In this document: in pieces, positions 1-8,561 of the stretch | Numbering within the stretch: the first letter of the stretch is position 1 | Layout: every line of letters starts with the position of its first letter | Origin: Isotricha intestinalis | Lineage: Eukaryota; Ciliophora; Litostomatea; Vestibuliferida; Isotrichidae | Assembly: GCA_023807065.1 (NCBI GenBank) | Contig: JAJJLU010004341.1 | Coordinates: 1-14,610 of the forward strand | Direction: 5' to 3' | DNA length: 14,610 nt | The notes under the pieces: model-generated | Seen by the model: the letters and a program-made list of their open reading frames with translations, nothing else | Databases searched by the model: none | What the model was told of the DNA's origin: nothing | Position numbers and translations under genes: made by a program

Positions 1-447
1 TTTTTCAGTTAAAACTTTTTAAAAATATATTCCACATTTTTATATTTTTAAATTTTCTTAAAAGACTTTTATCTAATTGTTAATATAAAAAGGAAATACA
101 TTAATCTCAATTCCTTACTCTTCTTATAAAAGATGTTACTATAATAGATATACTTTTGAATCTTTATTTAAATTTTGTTTCAATTTTATTCATTATTTTA
201 CATTTTTTGGAAGACAATTGAAGTAAATAAAAAAGTATCATAAAATTTATATTCATCTTTAAATACACAATATAATAAATTTTTATTTGCTTTTGTTATA
301 CTTGATTTAATTGAACTTCTTTAACTTTTTTCATTTTTAATTTCTTTAAAATAATTTTCTTGTTTATATTATAATAAATAAAAAATTCACATGAAAAATT
401 TTTGCAAATTTTATTTTTTTAATGTAAATAAAAATTAAAAAGAATAA
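1..447. other. AT-rich region without a supportable gene
   Basis: This is left-edge DNA, very AT-rich, with frequent stops in all frames. A plus-strand frame from about 172 to 447 has codon choice somewhat like the real genes (GAA, TTA, AAT, one TGG) but is broken by TAA at 241, 322, 352, 379, 436 and 445. That is roughly the stop density expected by chance at this composition. It may be the decayed upstream part of the relic at 448-584, but the sequence alone does not prove it. Confidence 0.4.
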
Positions 448-584
448 GATTTAAGTAAAAATAATTTTAAAGTTGCTTCTCAAGAATATAAGATAATATC
501 GAAAATATTGAATTTGAATCTTTAGATATTAGTTTAGAATTAAATGATGATAATTTTAAAAAATTTCTAAAAGTTATGTATTAA
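448..584 (+). pseudogene. Short coding-like relic, possible 3' end of a decayed or split gene
   Basis: About 45 codons look like real coding sequence of this genome: GAA, GAT, TTA and AAT codons give an acidic peptide ending ...FKKFLKVMY before TAA at 582-584. The first part (448-491) is in one frame and the rest (from 492) is in the next, so one base appears to be missing near 490-492. Upstream, the first frame meets TAA codons at 436 and 445, where CAA could once have stood. I do not recognise the peptide. It could be a pseudogene tail, a last exon whose upstream exons I cannot define, or chance. No start codon can be assigned. Confidence 0.3.
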
Positions 585-706
585 TGCTTTTAATCAATTT
601 CTTTATACTTTATTAAATGTAATTTATATATTAATTTTATTCTTTTTTCATTTTATAAATGATGTCTTTTAATTGTCATTTATAATAATATTATTATAAA
701 ATAATT

Positions 707-2278
707 TTATAAATATTTATTACTATAAAAATGATATTTTAAAATTTCCCATTTAGTAATTAATTCATTAATATCATCTTTATCTTCATTTAAAGTCATA
801 AGAACTTTATCACAAATTTCTTCAATTCCTTCTTTTTGAAAATATATAAAAGATTCATGACATATATTTTGAGCAGAATGATAAAGTAATTTAAATATAT
901 TTGTCGTTGCAATTATACAAATATTTTCAAAATTTTTTTTTTTTGAATTTAAAATATTTTCCAATATGTTTAATATTATTGAAGTTATTTCATCTTTGCA
1001 AATAAAAAGCAACAATTCATTTACTGTTGAATAATTAATTATATTACAAATAAAGATTAAAATTTCATTATAAAAAGAAATTGAGTTACAAGTATCTTTT
1101 TTAATTACATTTATAATTAAATTGATTTGATTTGTTTCATTTATAATTTTTCTAAACAAATCTTTTTCTGAAAAAATATTATTTATATTCCAAAAAGCTT
1201 TTTGTCTGATAATTTCAGAAATATTAAAATTAGAGTTTATTATATTATACAATTTGTTTAAGAGACCATAATTAATTAATTTTTCAACTTTTTGAATTGA
1301 ATAAGCTGTTAAATTTCCAAAAAAATTCAAAATTAAAATTTCAACTTCTTCATTATCAAATTCACTATCTAATAAAAAACTAATCAAATTATAATTATAA
1401 AACTCATTCATTATTATTTCGTTTTCATTTTGACTTATATAAATCATTCCTTCAATTGAATATTTTGAAATTTCAATTAATTCATTTTTAGATAAATTTC
1501 TTCCTGATAATAAAGAAGAAATAAATAATTCTTGAACTTTTTTTAAGAAATTTATATTTATTTCAAATAATTTATCTAATTTAATTAAATTAAAAAACCA
1601 AGTTAAAATAATTAAAAGTTCATTAGAAATCATTTTATCTTTTGTATAATTTAATAATAAATCAAATATTCCTAATTTTAAAAAAATTGTTTGATTAACT
1701 TGATTTTTGTCAATAATATTACCAAAAAATCTTATTAATTTAATAATAATTTCTTCATTTTCATTATATACATTAAATATTTTTACATAATTATTTAAAA
1801 ATCTATCTTCAGAAATAAAGTAATTTTGTTTAGAATTAAAATCTTCATTTGATATATTAAATATCATTAAAGAAGAATATAAAAAAATATTTATTAATTG
1901 TTCTATGAAATTAGGAAAAAAAAATTTTTCTAAAATATCATGACAAATTACTATAAAATCATTATTAATTAAAGTAATAAAATTAAAATTTTGTTCTTCT
2001 TTTTTTTCTTCTTCAAATTCAAAGTTTGAGATTAACATTTCCTTTATTTTTATTAATAAATTTAATGTTATTTCTTCTTCATTTTTCTTATTTTTCAATT
2101 GAATTAATAAGTTATCAATTTTTTCTATGTTTAAATTTTTTAAAGAATTTATTCTTCTTTCTAAAAATTTATTATTTAACTTTTTCTTTCTTAAGGACAA
2201 AATTTCATTTTGATTTCTCAATTTAAAATTATTTAAATTTAAAATATCCAATTTAAATCTTTTTTCATTATAATTCAT
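707..2278 (-). CDS. Divergent importin-alpha-like armadillo-repeat protein
   Basis: This 523-residue protein is probably an importin-alpha (karyopherin alpha) homologue, the adaptor that carries nuclear-localisation cargo to importin beta. Residues about 5-45 resemble an importin-beta-binding segment: a basic, Leu/Arg/Lys-rich helix ending in KFLERRI, like the family's QMLKRRN. The rest is helical, Ile/Leu/Phe-rich ARM-type repeats with recognisable family pieces: FFGNI and FFGNL (compare ALGNIAG), FWNINNIF (a W-x3-N ladder element, compare AWAISNATS), and a C-terminal piece beginning EGIEEICDKV, like the family's last repeat. Other ladder positions look lost, for example TWFFN in place of W-x3-N, and Asn/Ile content is high, so it is a fast-evolving copy. 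Length is close to the usual 520-550 residues. The start is the first ATG after an AT-rich leader. A less specific ARM-repeat protein is the main alternative. Confidence 0.72.
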   Translation of the reverse strand: MNYNEKRFKLDILNLNNFKLRNQNEILSLRKKKLNNKFLERRINSLKNLNIEKIDNLLIQLKNKKNEEEITLNLLIKIKEMLISNFEFEEEKKEEQNFNFITLINNDFIVICHDILEKFFFPNFIEQLINIFLYSSLMIFNISNEDFNSKQNYFISEDRFLNNYVKIFNVYNENEEIIIKLIRFFGNIIDKNQVNQTIFLKLGIFDLLLNYTKDKMISNELLIILTWFFNLIKLDKLFEININFLKKVQELFISSLLSGRNLSKNELIEISKYSIEGMIYISQNENEIIMNEFYNYNLISFLLDSEFDNEEVEILILNFFGNLTAYSIQKVEKLINYGLLNKLYNIINSNFNISEIIRQKAFWNINNIFSEKDLFRKIINETNQINLIINVIKKDTCNSISFYNEILIFICNIINYSTVNELLLFICKDEITSIILNILENILNSKKKNFENICIIATTNIFKLLYHSAQNICHESFIYFQKEGIEEICDKVLMTLNEDKDDINELITKWEILKYHFYSNKYL

Positions 2279-2604
2279 TTAATATATTAATATTTTAAAA
2301 ATAATTTATAACAAAGGAAAAAAGTTATAAATAAGATATATATTCTATAAAAAAAAGTATCTTCTTAAATTTTATATTCAATTATTTTAAATAAAATATC
2401 TTTCATAATAATCATAATCTTTTTTTCTATCCCAAAAAATGATTGATAATTTTAAAAATTAAATAAATCATAACCATTAATAATATAATATAAAAAATAA
2501 AATAATGTTACATGTAAAAATAAATGTAAGCAATTTTAAAAAATAATAAATAAATTATTCTAAACAATTAGATTAATTAACTTTATTTTATTTGAAGAAA
2601 AATA
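2279..2604. other. Intergenic region between importin-alpha-like gene and tRNA-Gln
   Basis: This is AT-rich DNA upstream of the minus-strand importin-like gene and downstream of the minus-strand tRNA. It holds the tRNA terminator at 2598-2602 and a 12-base stretch (2423-2434) whose reverse complement TGGGATAGAAAA recurs at 3264-3275. I see no gene here. Confidence 0.5.
2598..2602 (-). terminator. RNA polymerase III T-run terminator of tRNA-Gln
   Basis: On the minus strand a run of five T lies two bases beyond the tRNA discriminator base. Pol III normally ends at four or more T, so this is the expected terminator. It is the only nearby run read in the tRNA direction before further AT-rich sequence. 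Confidence 0.7.
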
Positions 2605-2675
2605 AGGTCCTACCGAGGTTCGAACTCGGATCAAGGGATTCAGAGTCCCGTGTGCTACCATTACACCATAGAACC
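2605..2675 (-). tRNA. tRNA-Gln (anticodon CUG)
   Basis: A complete 71-base cloverleaf can be folded. The acceptor stem is GGTTCTA against TAGGACC with one G-U pair, followed by discriminator U, as is common for eukaryotic tRNA-Gln. The D stem is GTGT/GCAC. The anticodon loop CTCTGAA places CTG at 2643-2641. The variable loop has four bases, and the T arm is CCGAG, loop TTCGAAC, CTCGG. The internal A and B boxes (the latter around GAGTTCGAAC) supply the Pol III promoter. The top pair of the anticodon stem is a C-U mismatch; the other four pairs are sound. CCA is not encoded, as expected. There is no intron. It reads CAG, a codon that is scarce in the genes here, which mostly use CAA. Confidence 0.95.
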
Positions 2676-2784
2676 ATATTAATATTTTCATTATATTATC
2701 CAAATAAAGATTTCCAAAAAAATAAAAGGATATTTATTATATATAAATATCAAAAAAAAATAAAAACTCTTACATTAAAAAAAA

Positions 2785-3222
2785 ATGTTATCAAATATAA
2801 TATCATCATTATGTTCTTGTATTGAACAAAATGAAGAAAAATCAGCAGTGAGAATAAATATAGAAAACCAACAAACAAATATATTGAAACTACAACCAAC
2901 AACAATAACAGAGAGTTCTAATTTCTCAATAAAAAGAATTGGAACTATTGTTACTCATGGAACTCATTTAGGAATGCATTTTAAATTTGAAAATTCAAAA
3001 ACTAATCTTTTAAGAAATCAAAGTTGTAAAAATAATTTAGTTAAAATTAGAACTTTTCAAGAAGAAGAAAATAAAGTTAAAAAAAAAAGATTACAATATA
3101 AATTAAGAACAGAAAATGAATATTTTCAAGATTTTCAAAATAAAATAGATAGTTTAATTTCTGAAAGTTTAAATATTAAAAGTGTGAGTGAAAGTGATGA
3201 TAGTGCTATGAGTCAAAAATAA
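2785..3222 (+). CDS. Uncharacterised 145-residue protein
   Basis: I do not recognise this protein. The N-terminus (MLSNIISSLCSCIEQ) is a short amphipathic stretch with two cysteines. Residues about 50-70 form the least biased segment (IGTIVTHGTHLGMHF). The middle carries a basic stretch (KVKKKRLQYKLR, about 97-108), then a Phe/Gln-rich helix, and a Ser/Asp/Glu-rich tail that could be phosphorylated. There is no signal peptide or membrane span. The start is the first ATG after a long A-rich leader and lies about 110 bases from the 5' end of the divergent tRNA. Codon use and the clean frame, against flanks full of stops, support a real gene. It may be lineage-specific. Confidence 0.7.
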   Translation: MLSNIISSLCSCIEQNEEKSAVRINIENQQTNILKLQPTTITESSNFSIKRIGTIVTHGTHLGMHFKFENSKTNLLRNQSCKNNLVKIRTFQEEENKVKKKRLQYKLRTENEYFQDFQNKIDSLISESLNIKSVSESDDSAMSQK

Positions 3223-4248
3223 ATATAATGTATTTATATTTTTTATTCAATTTATAAATATAATGGGATAGAAAATTTTTTTGAATATAGATATCCAATA
3301 GTTATTATATTTTCATTTAATTGTAAATAAATATTTTAATTATAAAGATAATTCTTATGAAATTTGGATGATAAAATATAAATAAAAATAAAAATAAATT
3401 ATTATTATCTTTTCAAAGTAGTAAATCTTTTATTTGATGAATTTGATAATTTTATGATAGAATTATTTATAAAATAATTATTTATAAAAAAAAATATAAA
3501 ATATTTTTTAAAATTTGAAACATAATTTTTCTTAAAAAATTTTTAACAAAGTTTATTTTAGTTTACATTAAATAACAAATAAAAATTTATTTTTTTAATT
3601 GTTTTTTTTTGTTGAATGTACAAATAATTATTATACCTTCATACAAATCAATGAAAAAAGAATTTTATTTTTTAATTGAAGTGAATTTCTTTTATTTTCT
3701 AATATATGTTGTTATTCTTTATCTTTATTTATTCGATCATTAATTTTGACTTTTGGTTATTTTACTATTTCTAAATTATTTAAATTTTTAACTTAAATTT
3801 CTTTATTTCCTATAAAAATAATTATTTAAATCTATATTAATTTGGATATAATAGTCTTGTTATCTTTTTTTCAAAATTTTGTTTTTTTTGGGATATCAAT
3901 TACAATAGATTAATTTCTTAACTTATGATTATAATATTTTCATCTTCTTTAAAATATTGTAAAAAATTATTTTTATATATGAAAAACTTATAATCATTTA
4001 TTTAATTAAATATTTGGGTTATCTTTTTTTTTCAAAAAATTAAAATCTTTTTTTTAATATCTTGATTTATTATTCTAAAATTACTTCAAGGAAAAACATA
4101 CGATTTTTTAATATTTTCATTTAAACTTTTTCATTATTATTTTAGAAATAAAGTGATTTTTCATTTGTGATTTTATTATTTTTCATATTTAATAAACTTA
4201 AATTTTATTTAATTTATAAAAATTTATAATGTACATTATAAAGAAAAA
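3223..4248. other. About 1 kb intergenic region, no gene seen
   Basis: This is the longest gene-free stretch in the window. It is AT-rich with T-runs and has stops in every frame. It includes a 13-base AT-only direct repeat (3461-3473 and 3476-3488) and two copies of a GGGATA-containing word (3264-3275 and 3888-3896). Short pieces on both strands look faintly coding, for example about 3413-3478 on plus and about 3640-3830 on minus, but their stop density matches chance. It should contain the 3' end of the 145-residue gene and the promoter of the IQ-motif gene. Confidence 0.5.
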
Positions 4249-5817
4249 ATGAAAACTTTCAATTATTTCAGTAATGCAAAATCAATAAATATTTCTAATC
4301 AGAAAATATCAAAGAATAAGAGTATAAACCAAAATACTTCAGAAAATAATAATGAAGATAATACAAAAATAGAAACTCCAAAATTTTCATCACCAATCAA
4401 TCATTCACATACTTATAAAAAAGTGACAGAAAAAGATTGTAATGATTTAAAAATATTAGTAAAAAAATCTGTAGATGATATAAATGATTTATTAAATTTA
4501 AAAGAATTACAAAATCCAATAAATAATAAAAATAATATAAAACATACATCTGCATTATCACTTGATAATAATGTGAATAAGACTTTAAAAAGTGATAATA
4601 GAAATTTAACTAATTCAAAAACAAATTTTACTTTTAATATAAATAACTATATTAATATTCCTTCAAATAATATGAATAATACTAAAAAAATAAATAGATA
4701 TGAAGAAGAAAGTGATAGAAATCAAACTGATAAACAAATGATTAATTATAGTAGTAATATTAAAAATAAAACTCAAACATTTATTCCTGAAAAATTAATT
4801 AAATCAATGAATAGTATTACTGTAAATAAAAAAATAGTTAATAATAATATTAATGGATTTAAAAAAAAAGAAAATAAAAAAATCAATAATAATAATTTTT
4901 TAAATAATAAAATAACAATATCTCCAAATTCGAAAAAAATAAATGAAAATAAATTAAAAAAGGAAAAAAAAAGTATAAAAAAAATTCTTTCTCATACTCA
5001 GAAATTAAAGAATACATCAGATATAAATATATTCAATCAAAAATTTAATTCTTCAATAAATGATATTTCACAATTAAATCATCAATCAAATACTCCAAGA
5101 GATAATGAAAAAAAAGATTTACAAAAGAAAAATAATTATATTCGTTCTATTTCTTCAAATTCTAAAATTTTTATAAGAAATATTAATAGTTCAATAAATA
5201 TAAAAAAACATAATAATCCATCTTTATCGAAAGAAAAAGAAAAATTAAATTATCATCAAATTTTAAATAGAATATATTCAAAAGAATTTCCTTATCAATT
5301 AGGAAATACAAATGATATTTTAAAATTAATGTTATTTTTAAATGAATATTTAATAAATAATAATGTTTTAAAAGATTATTATTTACCTCAAAATAGAAAT
5401 TTATTAAATGAATATTCTAAATATTTAGCTTCTAAAATAAATGTAAATTATCCTGAAGCAATTGAAATTAATCATAGTGAATTAGATAATGTTGTTTATA
5501 GTGCTAAAATTATTCAAAGATATTGGAGAAAAAAAAAAGTCACAAAATTTTTAAAAAAAAAAAATACTGAAAGTCATGAATTAAAAAAAATGGTTGTTAA
5601 TAATTATATTAAAAGTGGAGGATATAAAGTTAAAAAAATAATTGGATTGTTTAATTCTTTAGTTGAAAATTTTGCAACTTTAAGTTATTATGATAATGAT
5701 TTAAATGAAATGTTTCATTATACAGCTAAAATAATTAATAATAATTTAACCAAATATGAACAACATTTATTGTATAAAAATTATATTAATGATATAGTTT
5801 TAGAAAAATATAAATAA
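4249..5817 (+). CDS. Asn/Lys-rich protein with a C-terminal IQ motif
   Basis: This 522-residue protein has two parts. Residues 1 to about 335 are low-complexity, rich in Asn, Lys, Ser and Ile, and probably disordered. Residues about 340-522 look folded: helical segments (around ILNRIYSKEFPYQLGN and LKLMLFLNEYL), then an IQ motif at about 420-433 (AKIIQRYWRKKK), where I422, Q423, R427 and the following lysines fit the calmodulin/EF-hand-binding consensus. Another helical, Tyr-rich segment runs to the end. IQ proteins of this form in protists are often tied to the cytoskeleton, basal bodies or cilia, but nothing here proves that role. The start is the first ATG after an A-rich leader. The stop is TAA, and SEC23 follows on the same strand about 185 bases later. 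The IQ call is fairly firm; the overall function is unknown. Confidence 0.8.
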   Translation: MKTFNYFSNAKSINISNQKISKNKSINQNTSENNNEDNTKIETPKFSSPINHSHTYKKVTEKDCNDLKILVKKSVDDINDLLNLKELQNPINNKNNIKHTSALSLDNNVNKTLKSDNRNLTNSKTNFTFNINNYINIPSNNMNNTKKINRYEEESDRNQTDKQMINYSSNIKNKTQTFIPEKLIKSMNSITVNKKIVNNNINGFKKKENKKINNNNFLNNKITISPNSKKINENKLKKEKKSIKKILSHTQKLKNTSDINIFNQKFNSSINDISQLNHQSNTPRDNEKKDLQKKNNYIRSISSNSKIFIRNINSSINIKKHNNPSLSKEKEKLNYHQILNRIYSKEFPYQLGNTNDILKLMLFLNEYLINNNVLKDYYLPQNRNLLNEYSKYLASKINVNYPEAIEINHSELDNVVYSAKIIQRYWRKKKVTKFLKKKNTESHELKKMVVNNYIKSGGYKVKKIIGLFNSLVENFATLSYYDNDLNEMFHYTAKIINNNLTKYEQHLLYKNYINDIVLEKYK

Positions 5818-6002
5818 CAAGTAATTTTTTCCTTAAATTCTTTAAAATAATTTTTTTCATATATTCTACTCATTTTCTTTTATTTGTTTCTTACAATAAC
5901 ATAATTATGAAATTAAAAAAAAATAAAACCTTCTTCAATTAATTTAAATTCTTAAATTAAAAAAAAAATAAATTATTTATTCAAAATATCATTTAACAAA
6001 AA

Positions 6003-8270
6003 ATGTTTGACATTGCAAAAGAAGAATCCCAAAATTCAGTTAGAATGTCATGGAATGTACTTCCATCAAATCCAATAGACCTTCAACGTTACATAGTACC
6101 ATGTGGAATACATTACACTCCATTAAAGCAAGTAGAGAATCTTCAAATATTAGAATATGAGCCTTTAACATGTAAAATATGTAAAAGTGTAATAGCTCCT
6201 CAATTTCAAATAGATTTCCGTTCAAAAAGCTGGTCTTGTCCTTTTTGTGAATCAAAAAATATGTTTCCAACAATTTATGCACAAAATATTTCTGAACAAA
6301 ATTTACCTGCTGAACTTTTACCAGAAGCAACAACAATTGAATATAAATTAAATAAAAAAGAAAGTAAATTTCCTGTTTTTATGTTTTTAATTGATATTGC
6401 AATTGAAGAAAGTGAATTATCAGAATTAAAAGAAACAATTCAAAGTACATTAAGTTTAATTCCTCCAGAATGTGAAATAGGAATAATAACTTATGGTACA
6501 ATGTGTAATTTAGTAGAATTAGGTTTTACTGATTTTCCAAAAATGTTTGTTTTTAAAGGAGAAAAAAAATATTCAGCTCAAAATATAGTAACTCAATTAG
6601 GTTTATTTAATAAAAATGATCCTAGAATTCAAAGTCAAAACAGTAAAAAATTTTTAGTTCCTTTAAAAGATAGTGAATTTGCAATTAATTCATTTTTAGA
6701 TGATTTATTCCCAGATCCATTTCCAGTCGGATTTGAAGAAAGAAAAAGTAATTGTTTAGGTTTAGCAATTAATGTTGCAATTTCACTTTTAGAATCTGTT
6801 CATAATGGAGAACCTTGTAGAATTTTCATCTTCGCTGGAGGACCTTGTAATATTGGAAGTGGAAAAATTGTTGATTTAAAATTAAAGGAAACTATTAGAA
6901 ATTATTTAGATTTTGAAAAAGGAAATGAAAATACTTATCATTTTCAAGAAGCTATTAAATATTATGAAGAATTGGCTGATAGAGCTTTTAAAGCTAATCA
7001 AATTATTGATATTTATTCTTGTTGCTTAAATCAAATTGGACTTTTGGAAATGAAATTCTTAGTCGAAAAAACAGGAGGTGTTATGTTATTAACTGATTCT
7101 TTTTCAACTCGTTCTTTTAAAGATACTTTTAATAAAATTTTTGAAAGTGATGAAGAAGGAAATTTAAAAATGTGTTTCAAAGGAAGAAGTGAACTTTTCG
7201 TAACAAAACCATTAAAATTAAAAGGAGCACTTGGTCATTTAGTATCAATGAATATAGTAAATAATGAAAATAATAATTTAAAAATGGTAAGTAATGATTA
7301 TCCAATAGGACAAGGAAATACAAGAGTATGGAATTTAGGAGGAATAGATTCAACATCAACATATACATATATACTAGATATAGATTCAAATAATCAAAAT
7401 AATAATTATAGATATGGAATAATACAATTTCAAACAAGTTATATTGCTTCAGATAGAACAACTAGATTAAGAGTAACAACAATAAAAAGAAAAATTTCAC
7501 CTGATTTACAAAATAATAAATATGAAGTTGCACAAAGTTTTGATCAAGAAGCTGCTGCAGTCTTACTTGCAAAAATTGCAATTGACAAAAATATAAAAGA
7601 AGAAAGAAATTTAGTTTTACGTTGGATTGATAAAACATTAATTAAATTAACATCTCGTTTTGCAGAATATAACAAAGATGAACCATCGTCATTTAGATTA
7701 ACAAAAGAATTTGCATATTTCCCTCAATTTATTTTTTATTTAAGAAGAAGTTTCGTTCTTAAAAATTTTAATGCTTCTCCAGATGAAGTAACTCAATTTA
7801 AAACAATACTTTTAAGAGAAAATGTAACAAATGGTACAATAATGATTCAACCAGCATTATATTCTTATTCAGGAGAAAATCCAGAATCAACTCCAGTTCT
7901 TTTAGAAATAGAAAATATGAAAAGTGATGTCGTTTTATTATTAGATGCTTTTTTCTTTGTTTGTGTTTGGTATGGAGAAGATGTTTGTAAATGGAGAGAT
8001 GCTGGTTTTCAAAATGAACCTGAATATGAAAATATTAAATATATGCTTGATAATCCTGTTGATTATGCTCAAAGTATTGTTAGTGAAAGAATACCTTCTC
8101 CTAGATTCATTAGTGCTGATTATGGTACTGGACAAGAAAGACTCATTAAAAGCGTTTTGGATCCTAATCTTAGTGGAACTAATGATTTTAAAGAAGGTTA
8201 TTTTGTCACTGATGATGTCTCTTTAAAAGTTTTTATGGAACATTTAATTAGAAAAGCTGTTGCTAGTTAG
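6003..8270 (+). CDS. SEC23: SEC23, COPII coat GTPase-activating subunit
   Basis: This is SEC23, the inner COPII coat subunit that pairs with SEC24 on ER exit sites and stimulates GTP hydrolysis by SAR1. Family landmarks run along the full 755 residues, close to the usual 760-770. The N-terminus NSVRMSWNVLPSNP matches the family's GVRFSWNVWPSS. The zinc finger has C57, C60, C79 and C82, followed by the PAELLPE segment. A trunk domain (about 120-395) follows, then the beta-sandwich and helical domains, and a gelsolin-like C-terminal domain. The end matches the family: PSPRF, GQER (R713) and TDDVSLKVFMEHL. The arginine finger lies in this last region, but I cannot say from memory which of these arginines it is. 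The frame has no intron and ends in TAG exactly where homologues end, which supports the standard code. The start is the first ATG after an A-rich leader. Confidence 0.97.
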   Translation: MFDIAKEESQNSVRMSWNVLPSNPIDLQRYIVPCGIHYTPLKQVENLQILEYEPLTCKICKSVIAPQFQIDFRSKSWSCPFCESKNMFPTIYAQNISEQNLPAELLPEATTIEYKLNKKESKFPVFMFLIDIAIEESELSELKETIQSTLSLIPPECEIGIITYGTMCNLVELGFTDFPKMFVFKGEKKYSAQNIVTQLGLFNKNDPRIQSQNSKKFLVPLKDSEFAINSFLDDLFPDPFPVGFEERKSNCLGLAINVAISLLESVHNGEPCRIFIFAGGPCNIGSGKIVDLKLKETIRNYLDFEKGNENTYHFQEAIKYYEELADRAFKANQIIDIYSCCLNQIGLLEMKFLVEKTGGVMLLTDSFSTRSFKDTFNKIFESDEEGNLKMCFKGRSELFVTKPLKLKGALGHLVSMNIVNNENNNLKMVSNDYPIGQGNTRVWNLGGIDSTSTYTYILDIDSNNQNNNYRYGIIQFQTSYIASDRTTRLRVTTIKRKISPDLQNNKYEVAQSFDQEAAAVLLAKIAIDKNIKEERNLVLRWIDKTLIKLTSRFAEYNKDEPSSFRLTKEFAYFPQFIFYLRRSFVLKNFNASPDEVTQFKTILLRENVTNGTIMIQPALYSYSGENPESTPVLLEIENMKSDVVLLLDAFFFVCVWYGEDVCKWRDAGFQNEPEYENIKYMLDNPVDYAQSIVSERIPSPRFISADYGTGQERLIKSVLDPNLSGTNDFKEGYFVTDDVSLKVFMEHLIRKAVAS

Positions 8271-8561
8271 TTTGCTTTTATATTTGTTTTTTATATAGTT
8301 AATTAAATTTCAATTGATTTGGAAATGATATTTTTTTATTTCAAGTTTTAGAATTATTACTTTCTAACCTTTAAAAAAATGATTCTCCTTCCAAAAATTT
8401 ATTTTTAATATTTTGAAATTAAAAATATGGTTTTAAGATTGAAAGTTCACAATATTTAATTAAAAACAGTGAAATGTATTTTTGTTAATTCATCAATAGA
8501 AAATTTGAAAATAAATAAAGTATTTATTTTAAATAATGAAATAATTAAAAAAAATTAAAGA
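8271..8561. other. Intergenic spacer between SEC23 and the ankyrin gene
   Basis: This AT-rich spacer holds the 3' end of SEC23 and the A-rich leader of the next plus-strand gene. I see no gene, strong repeat or structured element in it. Confidence 0.5.

Noticed and set aside
681..698. 18-base perfect palindrome of A and T only
   Set aside because: AT-only palindromes of this length are common by chance at this composition.
2026..2226. 66-codon plus-strand reading frame inside the importin-like gene
   Set aside because: It is a Phe/Leu-rich shadow of the minus-strand gene, with codon use expected from reading A-rich coding DNA on the other strand.
2592..2825. 77-codon plus-strand frame over the tRNA and the start of the 145-residue gene
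   Set aside because: Its first half is the antisense of a well-folded tRNA and its end overlaps another gene in a different frame.
3461..3488. 13-base AT-only direct repeat with a 15-base period
   Set aside because: Low-complexity AT sequence; no further copies and no flanking structure.
3640..3830. Minus-strand stretch that reads as plausible protein if TAA and TAG are taken as glutamine
   Set aside because: Stops occur at about the rate expected by chance, and the real genes here show the standard code.
5985..5990. TCATTT shortly before the SEC23 ATG, resembling the trichomonad initiator (TCAYTW)
   Set aside because: The other genes in the window lack it near their start codons, so it is probably chance in AT-rich DNA.
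6040..8226. Several short open frames on both strands within SEC23
   Set aside because: They are Leu/Phe-rich shadows; SEC23 homology runs through the whole region.
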